NCBI GenBank assembly: GCA_020851995.1
Contig: JADZBO010000212.1
Location: 1 to 44,971, forward strand
Length of the DNA stretch: 44,971 nucleotides
Direction of reading: 5' to 3'
Source: Burkholderiaceae bacterium
GTDB taxonomy: Bacteria; Pseudomonadota; Gammaproteobacteria; Burkholderiales; Burkholderiaceae_B
The position numbers and the translations under genes are program-made. Positions 16,857 through 25,850 of the stretch are shown piece after piece. Numbering within the stretch: the first letter of the stretch is position 1; each line of letters opens with the position of its first letter. The notes under the pieces were generated by a model, which was not told the DNA's origin, did not search any database, and saw nothing but the letters and a program-made list of their open reading frames with translations.

Positions 16857-17738
16857 TTACAGCACAGACTTCAGCAACTTGCCCATTTCGGAGGGGTTCT
16901 TGGTCGTACGGATGCCACACGCTTCCATGACTTCCAGCTTGGCATCCGCCGTATCAGCACCGCCCGAGATCAGCGCACCTGCGTGACCCATGCGCTTGCC
17001 GGCCGGTGCGGTCACGCCAGCGATGAAGCCCACCAAAGGCTTCTTCATGTGCTCTTTCGCCCACAGCGCCGCATTGACTTCATCGGGACCGCCGATTTCG
17101 CCGATCATGATGACCGCATCGGTCTCGGGATCGTCGTTAAAGAGTTTCAGAACATCAATGTGCTTGAGCCCGTTGATCGGATCACCGCCAATGCCGACCG
17201 CGCTCGATTGACCGAGACCCAGTTCGGTCACCTGGGCGACCGCTTCGTAGGTCAGCGTACCGGATCGGCTGACGATGCCGATACGACCTTTGCGGTGAAT
17301 GTGCCCGGGCATGATGCCGATCTTGATTTCGTCTGGCGTGATCAGGCCTGGGCAGTTGGGCCCGAGCAACAGCGTTTTGCTGTTCCTGGCGAGCATGCGG
17401 CTTTTGATTTCAAGCATATCCCGCACAGGGATGCCCTCGGTGATGCAGATCACGAGGTCGAGCTCGGCTTCGATGCCTTCCCAGATCGCTGCGGCAGCGC
17501 CTGCGGGCGGGACGTAGATGACTGAAACGTTGGCACCGGTGTCGGCCTTCGCGTCTTTGACCGAAGCGTAGATGGGGATGCCCTCGAAATCCTCGCCAGC
17601 TTTCTTGGGGTTGACCCCGGCGACGAAAGCGGCCTTGCCGTTGGCGTAGTCGCGGCAGGCACGGGTATGGTACTGACCAGTCTTGCCGGTGATGCCCTGC
17701 GTGATGACTTTGGTGTCTTTGTTGATGAGAATCGACAT
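16857..17738 (-). CDS. sucD: Succinyl-CoA synthetase (ADP-forming) alpha subunit SucD
   Basis: Alpha chain of succinyl-CoA ligase, 293 residues, usual length. The CoA-binding Rossmann domain opens with KVITQGITGKTGQYHTR (about 9-25). The phosphorylated active-site His lies in AGVTAPAGKRMGHAGALISG (about 240-259). GIGGDPINGL belongs to the ligase domain. With SucB/SucC it interconverts succinyl-CoA and succinate with substrate-level phosphorylation in the TCA cycle. It is 19 bases after sucC and is followed by a clear intrinsic terminator, so sucC-sucD form the end of a transcript. Confidence 0.96.
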   Translation of the reverse strand: MSILINKDTKVITQGITGKTGQYHTRACRDYANGKAAFVAGVNPKKAGEDFEGIPIYASVKDAKADTGANVSVIYVPPAGAAAAIWEGIEAELDLVICITEGIPVRDMLEIKSRMLARNSKTLLLGPNCPGLITPDEIKIGIMPGHIHRKGRIGIVSRSGTLTYEAVAQVTELGLGQSSAVGIGGDPINGLKHIDVLKLFNDDPETDAVIMIGEIGGPDEVNAALWAKEHMKKPLVGFIAGVTAPAGKRMGHAGALISGGADTADAKLEVMEACGIRTTKNPSEMGKLLKSVL

Positions 17739-17757
17739 GTCGGAATCCTTGGCGGAA

Positions 17758-18918
17758 TTATTTGGCAGCCGCGACGACGCGGGTGGCCGCTTCGGCCATG
17801 GTGTCGGCGCTGATGATGGGCAGACCCGAATCAGCCAGCATCTTCTTGCCCAGCTGTTCGTTGGTTCCCTTCATCCGAACCACCAGAGGCACGCTGAGGT
17901 TGACGGCCTTGCAGGCTGCAATGATGCCCTCGGCGATCACATCGCAGCGCATGATCCCGCCAAAGATGTTGACCAGAATGGCCTTGGTACCCTTGTTGGA
18001 GAGCATGATCTTGAAGGCCTCGGTGACGCGCTCGGCTGTCGCACTGCCGCCGACGTCAAGGAAGTTTGCCGGCTCGCCGCCAAACAGCTTGATCGCATCC
18101 ATTGTGGACATGGCCAGGCCCGCGCCGTTGACCAGGCAACCTATATTGCCGTCGAGTTGGATATAGGCCAGATCGTGTTTACTGGCTTCGATCTCGGCAG
18201 GGTCTTCTTCATCGAGGTCGCGGTAGGCGACGATTTCGGGATGACGGAACAGCGCGTTGCTGTCGAAGTTGAACTTGGCATCCAGAGCGATGATATCGCC
18301 GCTACCGGTCAGAATCAGCGGGTTGATTTCCGCGAGCGACGCATCCGTGTCCCAGTAGGCTTTGTAGAGCTTCTGGAACTCAGCGGCAGCCTTGCCCACT
18401 GACGCCTCAGGCACGCCGATGCCACGGGCAAGGCCCGCGGCCTCGTCATCCGTCAGGCCCTTGGCCGGATCAGCGAACACCTTGAGGATTTTTTCCGGGT
18501 GATGCGCGGCGACTTCCTCAATATCCATGCCGCCTTCGCTGGACGCCATGACGCACACGCGCTGCGTGCTGCGGTCGGTGACGATACCAACGTAGTATTC
18601 CTTTTTGATGTCGGCGCCTTCCTCGACCAGCAGGCGACGCACTTTTTGACCCGTTGAACCGGTCTGGTGCGTGATCAGCTGCATGCCGAGAATTTCGTTG
18701 GCAAGCTTGCGCACTTCTTCCATGGATCGTGCAAGCTTGACGCCACCGCCCTTACCCCGGCCACCGGCATGAATCTGCGCCTTGATGACCCAGACGGGTC
18801 CGCCCAGCTTTTCGGCGGCGCTGACCGCCTCTTCGACCGTAAACGCGGGAATGCCGCGCGGAACGACCACGCCAAACTGCCTGAGCAGTTCCTTGCCTTG
18901 GTACTCATGGATTTTCAT
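17758..18918 (-). CDS. sucC: Succinyl-CoA synthetase (ADP-forming) beta subunit SucC
   Basis: Beta chain of succinyl-CoA ligase, 386 residues, full length. It starts [17 protein letters not shown] and has an ATP-grasp domain with the lysine-rich [14 protein letters not shown] (about 50-63). [10 protein letters not shown] (about 197-206) coordinates metal. The C-terminal CoA-ligase domain carries [17 protein letters not shown] and [17 protein letters not shown]. It pairs with SucD next to it. The upstream gene on the same strand is the DUF2889 gene, 47 bases before, so co-transcription is possible. Here sucCD is linked to recA-recX, not to the sucAB genes. Confidence 0.96.
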   Translation of the reverse strand: MKIHEYQGKELLRQFGVVVPRGIPAFTVEEAVSAAEKLGGPVWVIKAQIHAGGRGKGGGVKLARSMEEVRKLANEILGMQLITHQTGSTGQKVRRLLVEEGADIKKEYYVGIVTDRSTQRVCVMASSEGGMDIEEVAAHHPEKILKVFADPAKGLTDDEAAGLARGIGVPEASVGKAAAEFQKLYKAYWDTDASLAEINPLILTGSGDIIALDAKFNFDSNALFRHPEIVAYRDLDEEDPAEIEASKHDLAYIQLDGNIGCLVNGAGLAMSTMDAIKLFGGEPANFLDVGGSATAERVTEAFKIMLSNKGTKAILVNIFGGIMRCDVIAEGIIAACKAVNLSVPLVVRMKGTNEQLGKKMLADSGLPIISADTMAEAATRVVAAAK

Positions 18919-18965
18919 GGGAATCCTGTTAGATCAGATGGAGTCAAAAAAGGGATCGCTGCACG

Positions 18966-19544
18966 CTACGACTCGCCGGAAGGTTCGGTCGTACCTGGTT
19001 TTGAAGGCTCGTACCACTGCGGGTAAATTTCCTGAATCACCGGACCGTTGACGCGCTGCGCGTAGCAACCACCAAGCTGAAACGGGCGTTTGCCGGACTC
19101 CGCCGAGCGTCGGCGCTGCGGAGCCATGGTCTGTACGGCCGCGGTCGGCAGCACCGCAGCCAGCTCGGTCATGTGCGTACAGCCGGCGGTGCGGCCGAAG
19201 CGGTCCTTGATCTGCTGACGAAAACTCTTGAGCAGGTTCATGCCGACCAGATCCCGGTAAGCAGGCCCGATCGCGGTGCATTCCTCGCCAAAGGGCGCTG
19301 CGTCATAGGTTGCGATTGCATCAACAATATTGAAGTTGATATCGATCGTGACGCGCACGTGCATGTGGTGAAACGGTTGCCCCGCGCGTTGCGTTGCACC
19401 GCTGCGACGCTGGTAATCGTAGGACTTGTAGTCGATGAGTTCGGCCTCAATATCCCAAAGGCCATCGTCACGCTCAAAGGAATGCACCTGGATCGACCGG
19501 TTGTGGATCGGTTTTCGGGGGCAATTGGATGCAGGCAGCGACAT
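18966..19544 (-). CDS. DUF2889 domain protein
   Basis: 192-residue protein that I recognise as the DUF2889 family: it opens with HNRSIQVHSFERDDGLWDIEAELID and continues with the conserved pattern GQPFHHMHVRVTIDINFNIVDAIA and CTHMTELAAVLPTAA. No signal peptide and no membrane segment are evident. The family has no established function. The conserved His, Asp and Cys residues suggest a binding or catalytic pocket but this is a guess. It lies between recX (109 bases upstream) and sucC (47 bases downstream), all on the minus strand. A duplicated 19-bp block precedes its start at 19579-19616. Confidence 0.75.
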   Translation of the reverse strand: MSLPASNCPRKPIHNRSIQVHSFERDDGLWDIEAELIDYKSYDYQRRSGATQRAGQPFHHMHVRVTIDINFNIVDAIATYDAAPFGEECTAIGPAYRDLVGMNLLKSFRQQIKDRFGRTAGCTHMTELAAVLPTAAVQTMAPQRRRSAESGKRPFQLGGCYAQRVNGPVIQEIYPQWYEPSKPGTTEPSGES

Positions 19545-19578
19545 AGCAGTCAGGGCGATGCGAAACGTCGGGTCAAAA

Positions 19579-19616
19579 AAAAGCGCTGGGATAACAGAAA
19601 AGCGCTGGGATAACAG
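19579..19616. repeat. Tandem 19-bp duplication upstream of the DUF2889 gene
   Basis: AAAAGCGCTGGGATAACAG occurs twice head to tail (19579-19597 and 19598-19616), between recX and the DUF2889 gene. The copies are identical, so the duplication is recent or maintained. Confidence 0.9.
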
Positions 19617-19653
19617 TCAAGCCTCGTAGTGTAGCGCAGTGCAGCAAAACTCC

Positions 19654-20175
19654 CTACTGATCGGATTCGGGAAGGCTTCGCAATACTTTGTGGATGACAT
19701 CGTGAGAAAACCCGCGCGATACCAGAAAACGCCCCTGACGTGCATAACCAGCCTGATCCGAAGGCAGACCAACCGCACCAAAGCGCTTGCGCCAGACTGC
19801 GATCGCGCGGTCGAGTTCGGTTTCCCGCAATGATTGACGCACCTGCGCAATCGCGCCTTCGTCAATACCCTGTTGGCGAAGCTCCTGCGCCACGCGCGCC
19901 GCGCCGTGCCCGGGTGCCTTGCGGTGAACCAAGCCCTGCACGTAACGATCGTCTGATTGCCAGCCCTCGGCGGCCAGGGCGTCAAGCACACGGCTGACGT
20001 CATCGGCGTCTTGCGCGTGGGGAGCGAGCTTGCGGGCAAGTTCAGCCCGACTGTGCTCGCGGCGCGACAACAAGGCAACGGCCCGAGCCTTGAGGGAAAG
20101 GCCGGGCCGCTGTTTTGCGCCCTTGGAAGGCGCAAAATCGTCATCGAAGCTGTCAGGGCCGGACACGCCAGGCAT
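19654..20175 (-). CDS. recX: Recombination regulator RecX
   Basis: RecX-family modulator that caps RecA filament growth, 173 residues. The three-helix repeat structure is visible: SLKARAVALLSRREHSRAEL, then VLDALAAEGWQSDDRYVQGLV and the C-terminal YARQGRFLVSRGFSHDVIHKVL. The first 25 residues are a polar extension. It begins 17 bases after the recA stop and is surely co-transcribed with it from the SOS promoter. Cytoplasmic. Confidence 0.92.
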   Translation of the reverse strand: MPGVSGPDSFDDDFAPSKGAKQRPGLSLKARAVALLSRREHSRAELARKLAPHAQDADDVSRVLDALAAEGWQSDDRYVQGLVHRKAPGHGAARVAQELRQQGIDEGAIAQVRQSLRETELDRAIAVWRKRFGAVGLPSDQAGYARQGRFLVSRGFSHDVIHKVLRSLPESDQ

Positions 20176-20192
20176 TGCCGCCAGTTTCGGTA

Positions 20193-21338
20193 TCAGACTT
20201 CGTCATCAGACTCCGCCTCTGGGGGGGTGGCCGCTGATGACCCGCGCGCACTGCGGGCTGAGCCTGCCTTGGCGGCGCCAGCCGCTGCAGCCTGTGTAGC
20301 CGCGTTGGCGGAAGCTGCGCGAGGCACGACGCCAAGCTTTTCGCGAACACGATTTTCGATTTCAAAGGCCATGGCCGGGCGTTCGCGAAGGTATTCGCGC
20401 ACGTTGTCCTTGCCCTGGCCAATGCGCTCACCGTTGTAGCTGAACCACGCACCAGCCTTGTCCACGATGCCGGCGGTGACGCCCAGATCGATGATTTCCC
20501 CTTCGCGCGAGATGCCGCCACCGTACATGATGTCGAACTCGGCTTGCTTAAATGGTGGCGCGACCTTGTTTTTGACGACCTTGACGCGGGTTTCGTTGCC
20601 TACGACCTCATCGCCCTTTTTGATGGAACCAATGCGGCGAATATCCAGGCGCACCGAAGAGTAGAACTTCAGCGCATTACCACCCGTGGTGGTCTCGGGA
20701 TTACCAAACATGACCCCGATCTTCATCCGGATCTGGTTGATGAAGATCACCATGCAGTTGGTGCGTTTGATGCTGGCGGTGAGTTTGCGAAGCGCCTGGC
20801 TCATCAGGCGGGCTTGCAGGCCGGGCAGGGAATCACCCATTTCGCCCTCGATTTCGGCCCTGGGCACCAACGCGGCAACCGAGTCGATCACAATGAGATC
20901 GACTGAGCCCGAACGCACGAGCGCATCACAGATTTCAAGTGCCTGCTCGCCGGTGTCGGGCTGGGAAATGAGCAGATCCGTGAGGCTGACGCCCAACTTG
21001 GATGCGTACTGCACATCCAGCGCGTGCTCGGCATCGATGAAGGCGCAGGTGCCGCCGATTTTTTGCATTTCGGCGATAACCTGAAGCGTGAGCGTGGTCT
21101 TGCCGGACGATTCAGGACCGTAGACTTCAATGACCCTGCCGCGCGGCAACCCGCCAACGCCCAGAGCGACGTCGAGCCCGAGCGAACCGGTTGAGACGAC
21201 CTGGATGTCGTGTTCGACCTCGTTGTCGCCGTAGCGCATGACGGACCCTTTGCCGAACTGCTTCTCGATTTGAGCGAGCGCAGCGGCCAGGGCCTTGCTC
21301 TTTTCGGTGGAGCCGGCCTTAAGCGACTTGTCGTCCAT
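20193..21338 (-). CDS. recA: Recombinase RecA
   Basis: DNA strand-exchange recombinase and LexA co-protease, 381 residues, some 25-30 longer than the E. coli protein. Walker A is GPESSGKTT (74-82). Loop regions L1 and L2 ([40 protein letters not shown]) are intact. The extra length is a C-terminal tail rich in Ala, Gly and Ser ending in the acidic EAESDDEV, the part known in the family to restrain DNA access. The promoter with an SOS box lies upstream at 21381-21410, and recX follows 17 bases downstream. Cytoplasmic. Confidence 0.97.
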   Translation of the reverse strand: MDDKSLKAGSTEKSKALAAALAQIEKQFGKGSVMRYGDNEVEHDIQVVSTGSLGLDVALGVGGLPRGRVIEVYGPESSGKTTLTLQVIAEMQKIGGTCAFIDAEHALDVQYASKLGVSLTDLLISQPDTGEQALEICDALVRSGSVDLIVIDSVAALVPRAEIEGEMGDSLPGLQARLMSQALRKLTASIKRTNCMVIFINQIRMKIGVMFGNPETTTGGNALKFYSSVRLDIRRIGSIKKGDEVVGNETRVKVVKNKVAPPFKQAEFDIMYGGGISREGEIIDLGVTAGIVDKAGAWFSYNGERIGQGKDNVREYLRERPAMAFEIENRVREKLGVVPRAASANAATQAAAAGAAKAGSARSARGSSAATPPEAESDDEV

Positions 21339-21380
21339 GAAATGTCCTTAAAATGTGGGCAAGCGTTGATTATGCATTGA

Positions 21381-21410
21381 ATTGTACTGTACAAATAAAC
21401 AGTATGACAA
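21381..21410 (-). promoter_or_regulatory. recA promoter with LexA (SOS) box in the spacer
   Basis: Reading the minus strand, TTGTCA (-35, 21410-21405) and TACAAT (-10, 21386-21381) are separated by 18 bases. That spacer contains the SOS box CTGTTTATTTGTACAG (21402-21387), which matches the CTG-N10-CAG consensus. LexA bound here would occlude RNA polymerase. Start of translation is at 21338. Confidence 0.88.
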
Positions 21411-21530
21411 TCATTTCTTCTTGCGACCCGGGTTTCCCCGACCTATGGCTTATCCCATAGGCATCGGCGGCACCTGTGTGACAGAATAGGCACCCTGCGC
21501 CCACAAAAGCCCACATCCAGGCGTCATATT

Positions 21531-22220
21531 ATGCGCATCCTGATCGCGGAAGACGATTCCCTTATCGCTGACGGCCTCACCCGGTCGCTGCGCAACAGCG
21601 GCTACGCCACGGACGCCGTTTCTGATGGCGTAGCGGCCGATTCCGCCCTGAGCGCCCAGGAGTTCGACCTGCTGATCCTGGATCTTGGCCTGCCCCGGAT
21701 GCCGGGGCTCGAGGTGTTGAGCCGCCTGCGCGCGCGAAACTCGCATCTTCCGGTGCTGATTCTGACCGCGGCTGACAGCGTTGAACAACGCGTCAAAGGG
21801 CTGGATCTTGGCGCGGACGACTACATGGCCAAACCTTTCTCGCTTTCAGAGCTTGAGGCTCGGGTGCGCGCCCTCACCCGCCGCGGTGCCGGCGGCGGCG
21901 CAACCATCCTGCGCCATGGTCGTCTGGTATTCGACCAGACCGGGCGCGTGGCAACGGTCGATGACCAGACCCTCGAACTTTCTGCACGCGAGGTCGGTCT
22001 GCTCGAAATCCTGCTCACGCGCAGCGGTCGCATGGTCAGCAAAAACCAGATTGTCGACCACCTGTGCGAATGGGGTGAAGAGGTCAGTTCCAACGCGATC
22101 GAGGTCTACGTGCACCGCCTGCGCAAGAAGCTCGAACCGAGCGGCGTGAAGATCGCCACGGTGCGCGGGCTTGGGTACTGCCTTGAGCGAGACCCCAGTG
22201 GCACACCTGCGAATAGCTGA
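21531..22220 (+). CDS. OmpR/PhoB-family response regulator (TctD/QseB-like)
   Basis: Two-component response regulator, 229 residues. The receiver domain (1-118) has acidic residues EDD at 7-9, phospho-acceptor Asp51 in LLILDLGLPRMPG, and the conserved Lys in AKPFSLSELEAR. The winged-helix DNA-binding domain (about 125-222) ends with SSNAIEVYVHRLRKKLEPSGV and TVRGLGYCL. It is cognate to the kinase gene that overlaps its 3' end. Start ATG 21531 matches the conserved N-terminus MRILIAEDD. The gene is divergent from recA. Likely targets are itself or the downstream transporter, before which a PmrA-like box is visible. Confidence 0.92.
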   Translation: MRILIAEDDSLIADGLTRSLRNSGYATDAVSDGVAADSALSAQEFDLLILDLGLPRMPGLEVLSRLRARNSHLPVLILTAADSVEQRVKGLDLGADDYMAKPFSLSELEARVRALTRRGAGGGATILRHGRLVFDQTGRVATVDDQTLELSAREVGLLEILLTRSGRMVSKNQIVDHLCEWGEEVSSNAIEVYVHRLRKKLEPSGVKIATVRGLGYCLERDPSGTPANS

Positions 22221-23826
22221 AAATCCGGACGCCTCGCTCAACCCGGCGATCAGCGAGGATCAATCCACACCGCCTGAATCGGAAGGTCGTGTCAACCGGG
22301 AAGCACTCGACATCACGCGCGGGGTCGCTGCAGCAGCCGAAACCGGACCGATTCGCCGCTCTCTGCTCGGCGAAATTCTCGACTGGATGCTTGCGCCGCT
22401 CTTTCTGCTGTGGCCCATGAGCGTCGCCATCACCTACGTGGTCGCTCAGAATATTGCCAATACCCCCTACGACCATGCCCTCGCCAACGCGCTGAAGGTG
22501 CTTGGCCAGCAGGTCGAACTCGACAACGGGCGTTTCGTGCTGCGTCTTTCGGCGCCAGCGCGGCTGGCACTGCGCACGCGGGAAAACGACGGGGTGTTCT
22601 GGAAAGCGGTTGCCCCGGACCACGAATACCTTGGCGGCGACTCCGAATTGCCCACGCCCCAGCGTACGTCCATCCACCAATCGAATACGGTTTACTACCG
22701 CGACGAGGCGACGCGCGACTTCGAAATCCGTGTCGCCTACATGTGGCTTGACACCGGTGTGCGTGGCTACGGGGAGGTGTTGCTGGTCGCCGCCGAAACC
22801 CTCGAGCGACGCAAGCAACTGGCCAACGACATCATCAAGGGCGTGATCATTCCGCAGTTCTTCGTGCTGCCGATCGCCGTACTGCTCGTGTGGTTCGGAC
22901 TATCGCGGGGCATCGCGCCAATCAACAAGCTGCAGCAGCGATTGCGCGCCCGACGCCCTGACGACCTCTCACCAATCGACGAACACGCTGCGCCAACCGA
23001 GATCGGCCCGCTGGTGGCCGCCATGAACGATCTGCTCAACCGCCTTTCGTCCAACGTCCTCACACAGCGACGGTTTGTGGCCGACGCCGCGCATCAGCTC
23101 AAGACCCCGCTCGCGGGACTGCGCACACAGGCTGAACTCGCCCTGCGGGAAGCCCCTGGCGGCGAAATCGAGTCGGGGCTGCAGCAAATCGTATCCAGCA
23201 CGGCTCGTCTGACAAGACTCGTCAACCAATTGTTGCAAATGGCCAACGCCGAAAATCCCGCCAACGTCGGGATGGTTCCCTGCGATCTGGTCGCGCTCGC
23301 GCGCGAACGAGCGCAGCACTGGGTGGATCAGGCACTGCCAATGGGCATCGACCTCGGCTTTGAGGGGCCGGACGATCCGCTGACAATCCGAGGCCAGCCT
23401 CTGCTGCTTGCAGAAGTACTCAACAATCTCATCGATAACGCACTGCGATACACCCCGGCGCCAGGCCGCGTCACTGTCATCGTCAGCGAAACTGCGGATT
23501 ACGCGATTCTTGCCGTGGAAGATTCGGGCCCCGGCATCGCCCCGGAGGAGCGTGAGCGGGTTTTTGATCGGTTTTACCGGGTGCTGGGCACGCGTGTCGA
23601 AGGCAGTGGCCTCGGCCTGGCGATCGTCAAGGAGATCGCAACGCGACACCGGGCCACAGTCCAGATCTTCTATGCCGGGCGCAGTGACCTGCCTGGTTCA
23701 GGCTCAGGTTCAGGCTCAGGTTCAGGTTCAGGCTCAGGTTCAGGCTTAGGTTCAGGCTCAGGGTCAGGGTCAGGTTCAGGGTCGGGGTCGGGCACCCGAA
23801 TCGAGTTACGGTTTCCACGTCATTAA
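22198..23826 (+). CDS. Sensor histidine kinase, TctE-like, with Gly-Ser repeat insertion
   Basis: Membrane sensor kinase, about 542 residues. A variable N-terminal tail is followed by the first transmembrane helix (LDWMLAPLFLLWPMSVAITYVV). A periplasmic 2CSK_N-type sensor domain follows, then a second helix (VIIPQFFVLPIAVLLVWFGL) and a HAMP region. The H-box is FVADAAHQLKTPLAG with His about 299, and the ATPase domain has N-box NNLIDNALRY, G1 VEDSGPGIAP and G2 GSGLGLAIVKEI. Sixteen Gly-Ser (one Gly-Leu) dipeptides interrupt the domain just before its last strand TRIELRF. The start is uncertain: GTG 22198, TTG 22183 or TTG 22171, all overlapping the regulator gene. TctE homologues sense tricarboxylates; the ligand here is unknown. 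Confidence 0.88.
   Translation: MAHLRIAENPDASLNPAISEDQSTPPESEGRVNREALDITRGVAAAAETGPIRRSLLGEILDWMLAPLFLLWPMSVAITYVVAQNIANTPYDHALANALKVLGQQVELDNGRFVLRLSAPARLALRTRENDGVFWKAVAPDHEYLGGDSELPTPQRTSIHQSNTVYYRDEATRDFEIRVAYMWLDTGVRGYGEVLLVAAETLERRKQLANDIIKGVIIPQFFVLPIAVLLVWFGLSRGIAPINKLQQRLRARRPDDLSPIDEHAAPTEIGPLVAAMNDLLNRLSSNVLTQRRFVADAAHQLKTPLAGLRTQAELALREAPGGEIESGLQQIVSSTARLTRLVNQLLQMANAENPANVGMVPCDLVALARERAQHWVDQALPMGIDLGFEGPDDPLTIRGQPLLLAEVLNNLIDNALRYTPAPGRVTVIVSETADYAILAVEDSGPGIAPEERERVFDRFYRVLGTRVEGSGLGLAIVKEIATRHRATVQIFYAGRSDLPGSGSGSGSGSGSGSGSGLGSGSGSGSGSGSGSGTRIELRFPRH
23695..23790. repeat. Sixteen hexamers coding a (Gly-Ser)n run in the kinase
   Basis: GGTTCA, GGCTCA, GGGTCA, GGGTCG and one GGCTTA hexamers follow each other without interruption. 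They encode Gly-Ser sixteen times with one Leu, inside the histidine kinase ATPase domain. Synonymous third positions alternate, which indicates expansion by duplication of 12- and 18-bp blocks. Confidence 0.95.
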
Positions 23827-23935
23827 GCCGCACTGGGCACAGGCATGTCTCAAACAGCACAGAGTAATTTTTAGTATGAATCTTCGGTTTGGAAACTGTG
23901 GACGCTGTGCCACGATCTGGGACATACCCTATTTC

Positions 23936-23969
23936 TTACATCTTGTAACAAATTTAAGGTTCGCGTAAG
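23936..23969 (+). promoter_or_regulatory. Candidate control region of the symporter gene: inverted repeat plus PmrA-like direct repeat
   Basis: TTACA-TCT-TGTAA is an inverted repeat at 23936-23948. Five bases further, TTTAAG-GTTCG-CGTAAG (23953-23969) is a direct repeat with the hexamer-N5-hexamer layout that OmpR-family regulators of the PmrA/QseB type bind. The symporter start is 115 bases downstream. The link to the adjacent response regulator is inferred. Confidence 0.4.
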
Positions 23970-24084
23970 CATTGCGTCAGACACCCGTCAGCGAGTCGAT
24001 CCATGATTCGCCCCAGTCCGGTGATGAAAATCTCCGGCGAAAATCACCATAACGATTGTGCACATCAATCGAAGGAGACTATCC

Positions 24085-25755
24085 ATGAGCACAGCAACTG
24101 CGGGCAAGGTTCACCCAGCCCCGCGCCCGATGTCAAAAGAAGAGCGAAAAGTTATTTTCGCCTCGTCATTGGGCACGGTATTCGAGTGGTACGACTTTTA
24201 CCTGTATGGTTCGCTCGCGGCGATCATCGCGTCGCACTTTTTCTCTGGCGTGAACCCGACTGCTGCGTTCATTTTCGCGTTGATGGCGTTCGCTGCCGGC
24301 TTCGCGGTTCGTCCGTTCGGCGCGCTCGTGTTTGGCCGTCTCGGCGATCTGGTCGGACGTAAGCACACCTTCCTGATCACCATCGTGATCATGGGCCTTT
24401 CGACCTTCCTGGTCGGCGTGCTGCCCAGCTATGACTCGATTGGCATGGCCGCCCCGACCATCCTGATCATTTTGCGCCTGCTGCAAGGTCTGGCGCTTGG
24501 CGGCGAGTACGGCGGCGCGGCGACCTACGTGGCCGAACACGCGCCGCACGGCAAGCGCGGCGCCTACACCAGCTGGATTCAGACCACGGCAACGCTGGGT
24601 CTGTTCCTGTCGTTGCTGGTGATTCTGGGTGTGCGTACCGGCATCGGCGAAGAAGCATTCAAAGCCTGGGGCTGGCGCATTCCGTTCCTGGTTTCGGTGG
24701 TATTGCTGGGTGTTTCGGTGTGGATCCGTCTGCAGCTGAACGAATCGCCCGCCTTCAAACGCATGAAGGAAGAAGGCAAAACTTCCAAGGCACCGATCAA
24801 GGAGTCGTTCGGCGAATGGGGCAACCTGAAGATCGTGCTGCTGGCGCTCTTCGGCCTGACGGCTGGCCAGGCTGTGGTCTGGTACACGGGTCAGTTCTAC
24901 GCACTCTTCTTCCTGACGCAAACGCTGAAGGTTGACGCCAACACCGCCAACATCCTGATCGCGATTGCGCTGCTGATCGGCACACCGTTCTTCGTGTTGT
25001 TCGGAACGCTGTCTGACAAAGTTGGCCGCAAGGTCATCATCATGGGCGGCTGCCTGATTGCTGCGCTGACCTACTTCCCGGTGTTCAAGGCCATCACCCA
25101 CTACGCCAACCCGGCGCTTGAAGCAGCGCAGGCTTCGGCACCAGTCGTCGTGATTGCGGATCCGGCCAAGTGCTCGTTCCAGTTCAACCCGGTCGGTACC
25201 TCGGCGTTCACCAGCTCCTGCGACGTGGTGAAATCGTTCATGGCCCGCAACTCGGTAAACTACAAGAACGAAGCGGCACCCGCCGGCGCAGTGGCCAAGG
25301 TCAAGATTGGCAATCAGGAATTCACTTCCTTTGAGGGTACCGGTATGCCCTCAGCCGACTTTGCCAAAAAGAGCGCAGCGCTCAACAAGCAGTTGACCGA
25401 GGCGATCCGCGCGAGCGGCTATCCCGCTGCAGCCGATCCCGCGAAGATAAACTCGTTCATGGTCGTGGTCCTGCTCGTCTACCTGGTTATCCTGGTGACG
25501 ATGGTGTACGGCCCGATCGCGGCGATGCTGGTCGAGATGTTCCCGACCAAAATCCGTTACACCTCAATGAGTCTTCCTTACCATATTGGCAACGGATGGT
25601 TCGGTGGCTTCCTGCCAACGGTTTCGTTCGCAGTGGTTGCGGCAACCGGTAATATCTATGACGGACTCTGGTATCCGATTATCATCGCAGTTATGACGCT
25701 GGTGATCGGCACGCTGTTCGTCAAGGAAACCAAAGACGTGGACATTCACGACTAA
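24085..25755 (+). CDS. MHS-family MFS transporter (metabolite:H+ symporter) with periplasmic insert
   Basis: Twelve-helix major facilitator of the metabolite:H+ symporter family, 556 residues, longer than the usual 430-460. The N-terminus SSLGTVFEWYDFYLYGSLAA is diagnostic, followed by FGRLGDLVGRKHT (loop 2-3) and LQGLALGGEYGGAATYVAEH. The repeat of the loop motif, GTLSDKVGRK, comes before helix 9. Between helices 9 and 10 an insertion of about 115 residues with two cysteines should lie in the periplasm. ATG 24085 has GAAGGAG eight bases upstream. Substrate is not predictable; relatives carry proline/betaine, citrate, ketoglutarate or shikimate. Its position after a TctE-like kinase suggests a carboxylate. 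Confidence 0.88.
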   Translation: MSTATAGKVHPAPRPMSKEERKVIFASSLGTVFEWYDFYLYGSLAAIIASHFFSGVNPTAAFIFALMAFAAGFAVRPFGALVFGRLGDLVGRKHTFLITIVIMGLSTFLVGVLPSYDSIGMAAPTILIILRLLQGLALGGEYGGAATYVAEHAPHGKRGAYTSWIQTTATLGLFLSLLVILGVRTGIGEEAFKAWGWRIPFLVSVVLLGVSVWIRLQLNESPAFKRMKEEGKTSKAPIKESFGEWGNLKIVLLALFGLTAGQAVVWYTGQFYALFFLTQTLKVDANTANILIAIALLIGTPFFVLFGTLSDKVGRKVIIMGGCLIAALTYFPVFKAITHYANPALEAAQASAPVVVIADPAKCSFQFNPVGTSAFTSSCDVVKSFMARNSVNYKNEAAPAGAVAKVKIGNQEFTSFEGTGMPSADFAKKSAALNKQLTEAIRASGYPAAADPAKINSFMVVVLLVYLVILVTMVYGPIAAMLVEMFPTKIRYTSMSLPYHIGNGWFGGFLPTVSFAVVAATGNIYDGLWYPIIIAVMTLVIGTLFVKETKDVDIHD

Positions 25756-25803
25756 AGATACGATCCCCCGCCGGGTGGGACTGCTGCGCCCAACCGGCTT
25801 TTT

Positions 25804-25833
25804 GCCCCACCCGTTCGGGTGGGGCTTTTTTTT
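25804..25833 (+). terminator. Strong intrinsic terminator after the symporter gene
   Basis: GCCCCACCC (25804-25812), loop GTTC, GGGTGGGGC (25817-25825) and eight T residues (25826-25833) form a textbook plus-strand terminator. It closes the transcript 49 bases after the stop at 25755. Confidence 0.95.
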
Positions 25834-25850
25834 GGGATGAACAGAGTGCC

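Noticed and set aside
23695-23790. Phase variation of the kinase by repeat slippage
   Set aside because: The unit has six bases, so changes of copy number do not shift the frame; only length can vary.
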